64,000 nucleotides of DNA from positions 100,215,583 to 100,279,582 of the forward strand of contig JAKGHH010000003.1 of the NCBI GenBank assembly GCA_022828595.1, given 5' to 3'. Shown here one piece after another: positions 35,501 through 50,500 of this stretch. Source of the DNA: Nelumbo lutea. Taxonomy: Eukaryota; Streptophyta; Magnoliopsida; Proteales; Nelumbonaceae. Each line of letters opens with the position of its first letter. Within the stretch, counting starts at the first letter, position 1. A program made the translations under genes and the position numbers. Under the pieces are notes generated by a model that was given only the letters and a program-made list of their open reading frames with translations, ran no database searches and had not been told where the DNA came from.

Positions 35501-38500
35501 GGAAAAAAAAAAAAGATTGCCATTCATCCCAGCATGTGAGTCTCTTTCTAGGACGATGTATAACGTAGTTGGTTGATAACGGAACCCCATGCACAGATTT
35601 GTAGCCTCTAAATGATAACCCTAAGTTTAAATCATGCCAGCCAATTCAAAGTTCTGTTTAATGATACCCACATATCAGTCCAAGGGATCGTTTGAAACTT
35701 ACTACAAGACAATGCAATAAGCTTTTCCGTTTAGCCACTTTAGCTTTTTTTTTTTGATAATTGAATGGTGATTTCATTAACAAGATGAGAAAACTGTTAC
35801 AAGCATCCCAAGGAGAGGCACGAGGTGCAACCTCCCCTTGAAAGAAATTACAGATTAACCCCTTGTTACAAGCATCCCAAAAGAGAAACGAAGGAGAAAA
35901 GATTACAGTGCAGCCCAGTACAAATTTTCCCAATTAACCCCTTGTTTAGCAAGGCAATCAGCCAAAGCATTTGCCAACCTTCCCACCCAGAGTAACTAAT
36001 GCACATGTTTCTTGTTAACCACTTGGCTTTCTTTAAGAGATCCCTGTAGCACCAAACCCCTGAAGCCGAATCAGCCATTTCAGCTGTTATCAAGCAACTT
36101 CTAGAAGGGGCGGTTTCAGTATCTATTTCAATGCTTAGCACGACATAGGATTTAAAAGCGCAAGGGCCAATTTGTGCCCAAGGCAAGAGGCGCAAGGTGA
36201 GGCGCACGCCTTTTTGAAGCAAGGCACAAAAATACAAAAAAAAAGTGCTAAAAATTAAAAAAAATGTCAGAAAATTCAAAAAATGCGAAAATTTTAAAAA
36301 TATTAAACATAATATTAAAAAGAAATATAAACTTAATTTTTAAAATTAATGGTTTTAAAAAACCTATTATCTAAAATTAAAATACATAAACATAACATGT
36401 AAAGCATATTCAAATGAAATTTTAAAAACAAATCAAACATATAAAACATTTTGAAGCATGTAAAGCCCACAATCTCTTTTTTTCTTCAATTGCATTACTT
36501 CAAGTAGCTAATGTGATGTAAAACATATTACATTCCTAATTCTACAAGTCGCCTTTGTGCCACGCCCCTTGAGGCAAACCCAAACAAGTCCACGGTAGGG
36601 TCTTAAATTCTTAATTCTCATTTCTCACACAAAAATAATGATTTTATAACTTTATTTGCCTTTTAAGAAGATATTTTATCAAGATGAATGAATGAACAAC
36701 ATTAGCAAATAGGGGGTTCTCGGAGCTTCGGTGAGCGAGTGAAGCAAGTGAACCAGAGTGGAGTGTCTGGGGGCAGAGGCCACTAGGTTCAAAAATAAAA
36801 GCAAAAAAGCATACGATTTTCAAAAGACACACACCTGGGCCAAGGCACAAGGCGCATCAGGTGCACACCTAGACACACCAAGCGTGCGCCTTTTGAAAGT
36901 GCTGCATCTAGGACCTAGGCAAGGCGCCTACCCTAAAATGGGCCTCACCTGTGTGCCTAGGCGTGCCTTTTAAATCACAGGATAGAAACTTCTAGAAAAA
37001 GAACTCAGGATTATATTACCTCAACAGTTGAACATCCTCTTCATTCAATAAATTAGGAATTAAGGATTTTGCATGAGCCAACAAGGAACCTGCACATACA
37101 GGTAAACGTTTGAGAATGCACAATTCAATAAAAAAATGAGTATCCAATTGAAATAACCATCAGAAAGAAATACTAACACAAGTTCTCACAAACTGTAGCA
37201 GCTTTCTGGGTGTCATGTGTTAACAAGAAACCAGGCAATGTTTTAGGTAGCTCCGTTTGCAAGCACTCGAGAAATTTGTTAAAGAATAGGTTCCTTTCTT
37301 GCTCTGTTACAACAGGGAGTTTAAAAAGTCACAAAATAATAGCAAATACAGAGAGATTTTGGTGGCACACCATAAATTACAGAGTAAAGATTTGACCTTC
37401 ACAGATATTGGGAACAAAACAATGGAGATTTGCAATTATTTTGACCAAGAATGATGTTCTCTGTTGTGCATAGGAAGCCTGAGGTATGTTGTTGAGAATG
37501 AAGGGGCATTCTTTAATTGTCTCGTTAGATGGATCAGATGCCAAAAGAGAAGTTCCAAAAGTAGTAGATGGTAAAGCCAGAATAGCTCCAGCTGCCACAA
37601 ATGGATCATACTCAAGAACAGCATCTTCCTCTGTCAATGGAAGATCAGTAGAGCACCAACTAGAACAAAACTCTTCAGGAGGCAGTGAAAAAATTTCAAC
37701 CAATACTTGTGTCTGAAAGATGAGAGAACAAAAACGTCAGAGATCTCATCCAAGGAAGTACCTCAGATAATCGGTTTTCTGGAATTTTTCTATGAACAAT
37801 CGGAACTTTTGATGGATGTGGAAACATTTATAATTTGAAACTTAAAGAGTTCTTCAACATATTAAGATCAGCATATCATCAAAATCGCATGATGGCTTAG
37901 CTAGGCAAGGGGTGAATAGGAATTCTATTTTTTGGGCGCAGTTGTAACTGATTTTGTATTTTGGGTATACATGGACAGTTGTGGGGAGTTAAGATACTTC
38001 AGCTCCGCTCTGTTGTATTATTTCCTTAATCGGTGAATGAAATTTCTGTTATTGATCAAAAAAAAAATCACATGATATGTTTGCAATCTTAAGTGATAAA
38101 ACATATAGAGAAAAAGCAATTTCTCATCATGAAATATTTAATTTCTTGCAAAGATAAAAATCTCTTCTTTTGCGGATTAGACACGTCCATACATTCTCAA
38201 TGTTTTATTCTCCTCTTTTAAGGAATATGCATCATAGATCTTGTGAGCTCTGACAAAGTAAAAGAAAAACAGACAGGGAGAGAACAAGTGGAGTAGGCTT
38301 CAGTGAATATCTTACAATGTTAAGTGTAATGAAAGATCGAAAATTTGAATCATCAGAGAAGATATCAGTTAATCGCATTGAGTTTAGAAGCACAAGACCC
38401 CTTGGATAACTGTTGTCTAAGCAATCACCAAGTTGTTTGGGTTCTCTTCCAAATACAGTTTTCAATAACTCAAGAACCTGCACCATGAACTTCAAATCAA

Positions 38501-41500
38501 TAGCATGGAATTTGCACTAAAAACATTCATCATAGACAAAAGGGAAATCAAAGAAAATCAATTAGCAGATAATATGGACAATCTACAAAAAAAAAATCAA
38601 AACCTATTCACATTAACTGGTGTATCCATTCAGTCCCTTTATTTAAATCGCAATAACCATCTAAGTTGTTGTATCACACAACAGAGACAAAATATGTATT
38701 ATATGGATTTAATGTGCAAAGCATTAAATCAGATGGATTTCACATCTCACATGATGCAGGGGCACCAGTATGCCGTTGGTAGGTCATCCTAATACACACT
38801 GGTGATTATACCCTTTTTCTCTAATTGAAGTCTTTCAACCTCATCTTCTGAGAACTAACCTCTAACGCAACAGACTTTGCCAATTGCATGCTCCTCGGAG
38901 AGCTTGCTACCTCGTCCAAGTAAGAAATACTTTCTGTTTCACAGAGCTGCACCAACTGCATAAAGAGAAATCCAGTTGACAAACAATGAAGTTTTCTCAA
39001 GAGATATCACAAATAGGACAAATATGTCAAGAATTAATAAGCAGCATCAATTCTAAAGTATAAGTAACTATACTACAGAAAATAAAAATTAAAAAAAATT
39101 GGAACATGATACAATATGGTCCACGTCAACATCTTTGGACTTACAATGGACAAGACTTTAGACTTCATCCTAGACACAGCAGCCACAACCGTAGAGGACT
39201 CTTGAAGATATGGAGGAATATCTAACTTTAAGACTGCCTGTGCTAGTGAAAGAATACCACCATTTTTGCATAGTTCCTGTAATAAGAACAAATGATATAT
39301 TTCAGGGGAATTTTTTGGTAATAAATAAAAAAAGAAAATTTTACTAAAGAAGAAAAATTACAAGTGAGGCGACAAGACATCACCCAAGACGAGGAAAAAA
39401 ACTCAGAACCCAAGCACCAAGCACCAACACCCTCCCACCCCTTCAAAATACAGACTTTTTTTCCTTCCTAGACCTTAAAACATAAATTAATCTCTCTACC
39501 AAGACCCATCCAGGTAGTCCACAACGAACAAGGACATCAATCAGTGAAATCCTACTACTGAGGATGAGAACCACCATTTGATTGTTCTCCTTGTATACGC
39601 AATAATTTACTATGGTGGTCCTAGGACCTTATCCACAGAGCTGTTTAGATTGGTATTTAAGACTTTTTTTATCAGCAAAAGAGAGTTTTATTTGAAATTA
39701 GGGTTAAAATAAAGTTTTACAGCTTTGTGTATGGGATTAATGCTCCCACACTATTACATATTTCTGTCTCTGTCCCAGTTTACATTGCAGCCCAAAACAA
39801 TTGTTGCCTCGAAGCCCTTGTTTAACAAGATAATCAGCTAGCCCATTTACACTCCTTCTAACTCATTTGAATTCAGCCTCTACCTCCCTTGCAACCAATT
39901 GGTATTTAAGACTTTAATGTCCACTCCAGAAATATTAATAGCCTATTACAAGATTTTGAAGGTAGATCCATCAAATGGTGGATCCAGATTTCTGCATGTG
40001 CACCAGAAACTGGTACACCATGTGAAGACTACAAGGATATTATGTCTAGAGGTACTTTGATAAGGCCTTCCACCCTTAATAAATTGTTTTGAAAAAACAA
40101 CGCAGAAAAGCTAAATTAAATGTTATTTAATCATTGACTTTTCTAAAAACATAAGGAGTATCTAGAAAACCTTATGCTTAAGTAGACGCTCCCTAAACAT
40201 TTTTTGTTGACACATGGACTGAATAAACTGCAAAGAAGCCTCGCATTGATGGCAGAGGTTTTTCATTGTTTGTTCACTAGGAAGAGGACTGGATTTCCTG
40301 CACAAAGTATCAAGATCTATTGCTGACAGTTTGATCTGGAGAAACCTAATGTCTACCCGAACAGCATGAAAAGCTACATCCATGAATACATCAACCTGTC
40401 ATGGAAAAGTCCACTGATTAGCCACGAATGTTACTATGTCGGAATCTAGAGATGAGATATCATGAATAGAACATTATCAAAAGCACCTTGGGATGTGCAA
40501 GAAGAACATGAACAACATCTTGCCACTGTGACGAAATTGATCCAGTCAATAGATGAAGACTGCAAGCCACCAATGCTGAATGCAAAAGAGATACAAAACT
40601 TGTAGCATGCTCCTAAAACACAAAACCAGGTCACATAAGAACCATTGAGAGATAAATAGGAAAACCTAAAAGAGAGGATAAAAGGTCACCTTTCCATAAG
40701 AACCCAGAACAATAAGCATATAAAATACCAGATCCAGTATCTGCTCCATTATTTTTACGTCATCAAGCAAAATCTGGCAAAAAGGGGAAAACAAATAAGG
40801 AGATAGATACACCCTCTTTCAATATGGTTAATATTTCTACTTTAAACTCCTAAAGAGGCTAAATCAATAATCAATAACTTATAAAACATCTGAAACTCTA
40901 GGAGATACAAGGCAACAGAATGCAAACACCCAATTCCAACCAACCGCCAAAAGAAGCAGAACTTGGGTAAGAACAGATAAATAAGTTGATAAACTTTAAC
41001 CATCTATATGAATACCACAAATTACTGATGCAGTAATTAATTCCAAAAGTTCTTTAAATATCATTCAACTATTCATTTCGTTACATAATAACCTTGATCA
41101 GAATGTTCATTTTATGAGAAAAAATAAAAGGTATTAAAAATCAGTGAGATTCAGCCATGTTTCAAAATTTTTAATTCCTCTAACTATAAATCCTCCTTGC
41201 AATTATTGGCCCACAAGACTTGCTCATCTTGGTTTCCGAAACTAGTCATGTTTACAAATTCCAAAATTTGTCACTTATATCAAGACCATTGCGTGCATCA
41301 ATGCCATAATTTAAACAAACACCCCTACCTTCTGTAAAGTATCTAGTCATCACATTCAAGTTGCAAGATCCATCATCTTTACATCCTTTCAGCCAGTGTT
41401 TTAAAAGCGCAAGGCACAGGGGTCAATTTGCGCCTGAGGCGCAAGGTGCAAGGCAAGGTGCGCACCTTTTTGAAGCAAGGCACAAAAATACAAAAAGAAA

Positions 41501-44500
41501 AATGCTAAAAAATAAAAAAAAAATGTCAGAAAATAAAAAAAAATCAAAAAAATATTAAACAAAACATGTAAAACCTCTAATCTCTTTTTTCACTCAATTG
41601 CATTACGAGCCGCCTTTGTGCTACGCCCCTCGAGGCAAGCCCAAACAAGTCCACATTAGGTCTTAAATTCTTAGTTTTCACACAAAAAATAATGATTTTA
41701 TAGTTTTAATTGCTTCTTAAAGGGCTGCGCCTAGGACCTAGGTGAGGCGCATACCCTAAAATGTGCCTCGCCTGTGCGCCTAGGCACGCCTTTTAAATCA
41801 CTTTCAGCTTCATGAAAGAAAGAAGAAGATTGCTTGTACCACCAAATAACATATTTTGTGCTTGTTTGCTTAGCATTCATAAGCACTGAAGGTATCTTCT
41901 TTTCAGTTTTATTATTAGAATCTTCCAACCCCCATGAGGAACAGAACAATCTTGCACCTATTCCACAACCAAAAATACTTCTATGACTTCAAATGCACAT
42001 TAATCTTCAATTTTCACTTATTGACTGGTGAGCTGCTGCCAATTTTGATAAAACAGCAGCACCAACATCAGTAATTACCTCATATGACTTTCTCCTCTCC
42101 TCACCTGTCTTTGAACTAACCACAATATGACAAACTTTTAACAACTTGCCATCATTGTCAGTCTGTATAAACTCAGTTTCTCCCTAATATGCCAGCTGTT
42201 TTTTCTCGGCACCACTAATTATCATCCCCAACATTTAGATTTGCATCCTTCTCAAGTTTGTAGTATACATGCTTTGGACCTAAATTCAGAGGTTGTTAGT
42301 TCCTTTTTTTGGATACAAAAGGAGAAGCAGATTTAAATGGCGCACCCAGAAGTTGTTGGTTTCTTATGACACATAATGCCGTGGGGATAGACAGACAATT
42401 GAGCCTATTCCTATTCACATATTAGTATGCAGGATGTACAAAGTATGTTACAATACAGCAACGTGGCTTTCTATTTTATTTCTCTATAAAGAGCCAGCTC
42501 ATTGCTACTCACCCCCAGCCCCTAATGAGGTAAAAAATGAAACCCAGAAACATTTTTGTTTTAAGTAAAAAGATATCCTCCCCAAGTCAAAAATAAAATA
42601 AAATAAAATAATGTGTGTACTCTCTCTCAAGTTAATAAATCTGCAAACGAGTTATATATATTAAGCTTGCTAGATTTGACGCCTTAGGTGTAATGGGCCT
42701 TCCACTTGTCCTGAAAATTTTCTATTCCTATCTCTAAACCTCTTATCTTATTACCCAAACAATATCCCAGTTAATGAAATGGTCCTTTCTGGAAACACCA
42801 GAAAGAATTCTGTTATTATTTTCTCAATAATCTTGATGACTTACATAGGAGCCCCAATCATAGAGAAGAAATAGATGAGAAGATTACAGAAGGCAGATTT
42901 TAGCAGGGTTAGTTATCTTCCTAGAGAATCAAGGCAACAAGATTCCCAGAAAACTCTAAACCACTCAGTTCCAGAACCCCAAAGATCTAGGATTTCCATC
43001 TAAGGGAAGATCAAGTTACTAGGGCAGCAAGTGTGAAATCTAACACCTCATTGCCATCATAAATTCACCTTCAACTCCCTCCCTAAGGTTGGTCCATTTA
43101 ATAGTGCTTACATCTAAGTTGATTTTTAAGCCTGAGAATCATCCAAATAAACCTAATAAAATCGTTGAAGTTCTTCACAGGGGCATCCCCCTAATCCTCA
43201 AAAAGGATAATTATAACCTCCCAAACTAAAAATGAAACACTACATTTTCCTCCTTCCTACTCTAAACTACAACCTGTATTATTACAACTGCATCTCAACT
43301 CACAAGATGACTAAGGCATCCCACAGAGAAATTAATAGAAAATGTGACATGGGTGACCCTGTCACAAGTCATTGGGAGTGCACATATGAAATAAAGAAGT
43401 TACCGAAAAGTTAAATAGCAAACAAAAAAGAAAATCCGTTTTTTCTCTCCTTGAAGTCTGACTTCTCAAGTACCAAATCCGAAAACCCCCAAATCTGCAT
43501 AACAATAAGCTTTCTCCAACTCAAGTTTAAAAACAACTTTTCTTCCCAATCTTTTTAAATCCTTAGTCCACCAGCTGTAAAGATATCCATGATTTGATGC
43601 CTCTTTAGATGAAGAGATAAAGACGATAGACCTTAAATAGAAATTATTAGTTTGCCAGTCCCTTTATCCAGAGACTTACACTTGGCTCCACATTATGCCA
43701 AAGCTTAGATTCAAAGCATCTTAAAATATCCATGTCAAACACAAGCAAATATCTCCATCTTCAAGAAACCAAATAGACATGATCCCATATGGAAAATATT
43801 TGTGTCAAAGGAAAAGTAGGAAGATCAATAAATGCCTTATACAGTAAATGAATCAGGTGCCATCATAGTGGGTCCAACCAAGAAGATTCCTTACGCCAAA
43901 TAATTGGATAACCATGCAGCATATGGTTTCCAGACATCAAAGTAATATATATATATCAGATACTTGGGAACATCCAGCGGTTTTCTTGTTACATCTCCTG
44001 GGCGGATCAAACAAAGTGCTATCTTGAAGCCCCACTCCAAACCCATGTATATGGTTATCTTTTGAGAGGTATATATCAATAGGTCATTCACCAGCAAATG
44101 TTTTCCATTACTTACTAGCCAGTTTTTTTTAACTTTTTTCTTGGGTCCTCTTTCTTCTGGCAGGCAAAAAGATAGTGGGTGAAGCTGGATTCCCAAACTA
44201 CGTCATGAATATTCACAGACTTTTACCAGCTAAGCAATTAAAAAGTAATATAATTGGCAAGAAGACTGAAGAGAGAACAGTCGCAAAGCATAAATAGATC
44301 CCTTCTGCTACCACATATATTCAGTTTTTAAAGAAAAATACCAGTTGGCAAGAAATGATGCTTTGCCGGATCCAGCAAAGTTTACCTGTTCAAGTCTGGT
44401 CTGCCTAGCAAGGTCACACAAGGAATGTAAAAGCCGCAAACCTTGTAACATGTATCTCAAGTAGATATCTCCTCGATCACGTGAAAGAAGAACCGCAAGA

Positions 44501-47500
44501 AGGTGCATAGGGAGAGATGAAGCAAGTTTTTCCATATCAATCTGAAACAAGTATTTTGTGACGCTACCATTTAAATAAGCACAAAAGAATCAAAAGTAAC
44601 AAATCCTAGAAAAAAGGGTCACCTGAACCAATAATCCTTTTTCAGTATGACGATGCAGAGTAAAATTTTCAGAGTCCCTCAACAGCTTACTAAGCTCCTG
44701 AGAGCTAAGTCCATTTAACTCTTCAACTGCTGAATTTAGGTCAATGGCCTATCCAAACAAATAGCAAAGTGTATTTATGTAGATTCGCAAGAAAGAGAAG
44801 AGAAAATAAAGCCAGGTAAAATATAAATGAATCAAAGAAAAACCCATCTTGTCTAGAGAAAAGGCAATTATTTTAAACCAAGAAATCTTCAAAGTTTATA
44901 TAAGAAGCAACCAAGAGTAATAATCGACACATTAACTACTAAAAAAATCCATCAATACAGACACTTTATTGAACAACCTAAAATGCCAGAATGCTATAAC
45001 TTGCTTACTGATTGGAGGGTAGGGAAGAAGCATATCAGTAGCAGACCTAATAAGTCTCTGTTTGCCCCAATTTGCCTGTGCTTTAGGTACATTTCTTTTA
45101 CAACTTTTTATTTGCTTTGCAATTTAAAACTAAGATACCATATGTGCAGCTATAATTTTTAGCTATTTTATGGAAATAAAATTTTGTTTTGGAAAGATTT
45201 TTGGGGTTGGGATGTAGTGTTGAAAGACCTTTACCCTACTTTGTACTCCATCTCCTTGTACAAAAAGGAGCCAATCATCAAGTTTGTTTCTTCCCTCTCT
45301 CCTACTCTCAGTCTCCTTTCTGCTTCACCTACATCAATTTCTTGAATCCTTTTAGCAATCCACCCCTTTGTTTCTTCCAGTCTTCCAAACTCCTCTTTAT
45401 TCCAAGCCTTAATCCTGGCTTTGAAATATTGTAATTTTTATTAAAATCTGTACCCTTTCCATCTAAAAACCAATGATCCTCTTCCCACCATTCTTTCACT
45501 TTCTTTAAAAAGTCAGGATGAAGCAACCACATGTTCTCAAACCTAAAAATGCACAGTCCCCCTCTTACGTTTTCTTCGTGAAGTCTAGGAAGGATCCTCA
45601 CCACCAAGCATTCTCCCAATCTTAAGAGAATAAGAATCTATCCAATTTACAACACAGGAGTTCATCTTGAAAATTGGACCAAGTGAAATTTGCTTGCAAC
45701 ATTGGCAACTCTCTCAAATCAAAGGAGTCCACAAAAAGATAAAAACTTTCTCATGCTAGAGATAACCCTATGATTGGGACTGTTTGTTTCATTTATGAAT
45801 CTGATGACATTAAAAGTCACCCCCCAGACACCAAGGACCATTCCAGAGACTCATGGCTGCTAACTCCTCCCACAATTTTTCCCTTTCCCTATACAAATTT
45901 GGTCAATAGACATTGGTTAAGGCCCATACTAGTCCATCCTCTTTCCTCCTTAATTTAATTGTAACCGTAAAGTTATCAATTAGTTTTTTCTGTACATTCC
46001 ATCTCCTCAGTTTTCCAAATTGTAATTATTCCCCATGAAGCCCCCAAGATTGTGCATAGGTCCAAGTTAGGCCTCTGGGTGACCACACACTCCTCACTCA
46101 CCTTCTATCCAATTCTGTCAATTTCAATTCCCAGATTAACACAATATCTGGTTTTCGTTTCTGAAGACTTCCCTAATTACCCCCTCTTTTCCTTGAACTC
46201 CCCAATCCCCTTACATTCCAACTGATTACATGGGAACACTCAAAACAATGCCCATGAGGTCTACCATTTATTAACCCAGTTTTCTTTCTTTCCTCCCTGT
46301 GCACCCTTTTTCATAATCCCCTTCAAAGTTCACAGCTAAGCCTCTCCACCTCACTCATCTTCTTTTTTCTCCTCTTTGGTGTCTCTCCTTGTTAGGAGTT
46401 TTTCCTTGGTCCAAGACTAACTCTTTTTTCAAGCGCATGTTTCTATTCTCTCTTTGATTTTTTTAGCTCCAGTAAATTCCCCTCTAATATCACCTACCAT
46501 TTTCCCTGGAAGGAGGAATTGGAATATCACCCTCCTTTTCCTCTCCACACCTGAAGTCTAACTCCACCTCCACCAACTGCTCAAAAAGTTGCAAGATTAG
46601 CTCCAAAATTCTCTTCCCTTCCTCCAAGCCTTCTAGAGTCTCAATGTCCCCTAAGACTTCTGTTACTTTCATCAAATCACTGGAAATAGCAGCTTCTAGA
46701 CAAGTAGAATAACATGCAAGATGGACAGCAACAAGTAAAGGGGAGGGGGGAATTAGGCAAAGCACAAACAAGAAATAAAGAAGTTTGGCACACCATACCA
46801 ACACAAGGAAATTTTTAGGAAAATCAGACCCAAAAAAGTCTGTAGATTTACTTGCTGAGGGGGGAGAAATCAAAACCAAGCTACGGACACCCTGCCTCTG
46901 TCTTGGACTCGAGATAGGATTAACTCTGCCTTTGGTCGAGAAGCTTGCCTCCTCCGGAGGTGAGTCTTCCGGATCAAGACTCTTCTAGGGTTCCAAAGAA
47001 TTGCCTGCTAGGGGCAATGAAAAACTGTAAAAAAGAATGTTGTTCCAGAATCCACTTCCACCAAGAATCGCCTTCCCCATCTATTCTCAATACTGCCAAT
47101 GTTGGACTTACCAAACTCTTCCTCATTGGTTTTCTCCTCTTCAAAGTTAACCCACTATGAGTTAGACTAATCATCTTCTTCATCTCATCTCCTACCATAC
47201 CTTTGGTTCGGACGATCAAGGCAAGTGGAGTAGGAAACCAACCTCGGTCTCCAAGCAAGCTTTGTTGTAGCATTCTCAATCGAGCAGGTCTTCTTTGAAA
47301 AAAGTTGTAGTTGGGACAAAGATATAGATGGCTTAAGGTCTCCTAACTTACTGGCCCGCGCTTTAGTCACATGCAAATTTAAGTTAACACGTGACCTCTC
47401 CTCTAACATCAGCGCATTTGAATTAGGTGATAATCCATTCCTCAACTCCAGCTTAAGGTCCAGTCAAAGGCCCATTTTGATGTTTACTTGATCGGCTTAA

Positions 47501-50500
47501 CCCCACACCCAACTTGGTTCTCCGATTTAGTCCTCAAATCATGGTTCGAGTCAGCACTCTTCAGTCGATTTGTAGTAATCAAGCTTCTTCATGACTATTG
47601 AGGAACTGGCTTTGCATTTAGTCCCTCTGTTAAAGCTTTGGCATAGGTCCTATTGCCCTCTAATTTTTGTCTTTGCTTGCACATCTAAAAATTTCATCTT
47701 TAAACAAACTTTTTTTCATTCCTCTTCCCCAAACCTTCCATTTTCATATAAATTTCAATCATTTTCAAATAGGGCAATCTCTGTCCCACGTAGGTAGTTT
47801 TCTTCTAGCTTTTCATCTTCCACTTACCTAGAATCCCTCCACAAAGCAGCTTAAATGGAGGACAATAGCCATGCCGAGTAGAATCTATTATCTACAAAAA
47901 CCTCTATCTTCCTTGGAATTTCTTCAGGCGTTACTCCACTTACACTCATGGCTGCCGATTGGAGATCTAACAGGAAGACACCTTCTAGGCACGCCTTTCA
48001 TAAGGAAGCAATCAATTCAAAAACCTCCACCTTCCATAGATGGAAAGATGGACCAGCAACCCGAATAGTTACACCATCCTCCACAAAAAAGGTCTTAAGT
48101 TTGAGCTAGGGTACCATCTCATTACTACAGCTGCTCCAGTGCACAGCTGGAAATTCATTGCACTAACATCTAATCCATCATCCATTAAGTTTAGCACTGC
48201 TTTACAGTAATCAAAAAGGGTGAATAATACAAGGCCGGTCAACTTTTTTTTGTTTCTTTTGATAAGTAGTTAACTTCAAATTTTTAATTAAATCATCTGC
48301 CACAATCCTCCAGTTTTCTAGTTTCTTCTTTACTTCAACCACCAATTTCTTTTCCCAATCTACCTTCTCTATGCTATAAACCAACTTATCAATACCCAAA
48401 CCATTCACTATAATATTTTTACCTGATTCTGCTATCTTCTTAGGGCTAAGTTTTTCTACTTCTCCATTGCTTTGTTTTATCTCAGTCCCTTCCATCATCC
48501 TATTCAGGAACTCTTGTAGCAATATTTTGATATCCTTACAACTTCAGCCATTTCTTCCTTCAGGAAAGCAGACTAGTTGCTTCTTACCTTCCCCAAAATA
48601 TTCATGCAGGGCCAAGAAACCACCTTTTTGTTCCATCTTCTTTCTGCAAAGTACCTTCATTCATCTTCTTCTTTCGAACTCTTCCACTCTTTCCCTTACC
48701 CGACTGAAGTGCACCTTCCACAAATAATTTGAACCATTCAATCACATTGAGACCTACCGGCATTACCATGGCCCTTCTTATTTCCCTAATCTTCAGCGTG
48801 ATCTTCCCCTTTACTCTGTATCTCTCAAAGAGTAGATTTTTGCTTCCAATACCCATTTTTGTGTTTTGCTTTTTCTACATTTTGTCTTGTTTTCATTCTT
48901 CTAGCTCTTCTTTTGGTTCCACGTTAGTTTCATTGTTATTTTCCCCAGAATGATCATTTCCATGTATGTTGCTTATTTTTATAGGATCACCCCAGTATAG
49001 GGGTGATCATGGGTTGGACCGAGATGGGGAAGGTAAGAAGCTAGATTTTCATGATAAAATTTAGCTTCACCCTAGGCTGGGCCCTAGGCCCAAGCCCAAG
49101 CCCAGCCTGATCCGCATCCCAGACCTAAATTACAAGCCCAGGTCTGAACCTACACGACCCCACGCCAGTCTTACAAGTTTTCCAGGCTGGATGAAAAATA
49201 ATAATTATTTGAAAATTTTTAAATAAAATGATTTATAATACATGAAGAAAACATTGCACAAGCCCAAACTAGGCTGGGCTTGGCTAGGCTTTGGGCCTAT
49301 TGCAAAAAAAATAAAAGAATGGGCCTCATTTAATCCTTGAATTTGGTTTAGCTTGGCTTACCTATCCTTTTGCCTTGATTTCCATTCATGAGCAATGTGG
49401 GACATGAAACAACACTCAATAGTGAGTGTTACAAACTTATAATTTAGTTTTGTCCCAAGTCCACATCACTCAAGAATGTGAATGAAGGCCTCGCCTTCAT
49501 TTATAAAAGGCCTTGCTCTAGGAGGAAAACTCTCTTACTTGAGTTGACTCATGTATTGACACATGTCAACTCATGCATATTTATGTGTTAAAAAGTCTTA
49601 TATTTTATTTATTTTTTTGATAAATAACAAAAACTTTTATTAAGAGATTAATATAGAAAAATACAAAAGGAGGGGTAAAAACTCTTAACCCTCCCAAGAG
49701 AACGGTTCAGATTACAGCGTTGCCCAGAACAAATTATCTCTTCCCACCCCTTGTTTAGCCAATGAATCTGCCAAGGAATTGGCACACCTCTTAGTCCACG
49801 GAAACTTGACTTCCATATTTTGTGTGAGATATCTAATTTTTTTCTTTTCATTCAGAAGCTTCCACAAACTAGAATCATCTTTCATTAACCAGTTGATAGT
49901 CAATTTAGAATCACCTTCCACTATCAGGTTTCTGATATTTAACTCTTGAGCTCTTTTTAACCCTTCCATAACAGCCAATATTTCAGCTCTAAGAGAGTCC
50001 CCCCAACCAATAGGACCCGAATACAATGCGATAATTCAACCTTCATCATCCCTGAAATCTCCCCCCATACCTGACAGACCTGGATTTCCTTCGCTGCTTC
50101 AATCAAAGTTTAATTTAGTGGCTTGAAGCTGAGAGGACCAAACTGGGTGAAATACATTCTTCCTTGGAACTGACCAAGCCACTTCTTTCCACTTCCTGAT
50201 GATATCTCCTTCTGAGTAGTTTTCAAAAATTTGCAAGGTCTTAGCCCACTGAATCACCCTTATGGAAATTAATTCAATAATTACAGCTTTATTTCTTTCT
50301 TTCCCATGAAAGGTCTGTTGGTTCCTTTCCTCCCAAATTGTCCAACATACAGCTGCTCTTACACATCTCCATAGAATTTTCCCTCTCTTCTTCAGCCCCC
50401 TAACAGTAGTAGAATGGAATAGTAAAGTTAATATTTAATATAAAATAAAACGTACTTGCATATATATAACATTAGGTATATATACTTTATTATATATAAC

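Noticed and set aside
35560..35640. A SINE with GTTGGTTGATAACGG and AAGTTTAAATC as A and B boxes
   Set aside because: The match to both consensus boxes is weak and no tail or duplication was seen.
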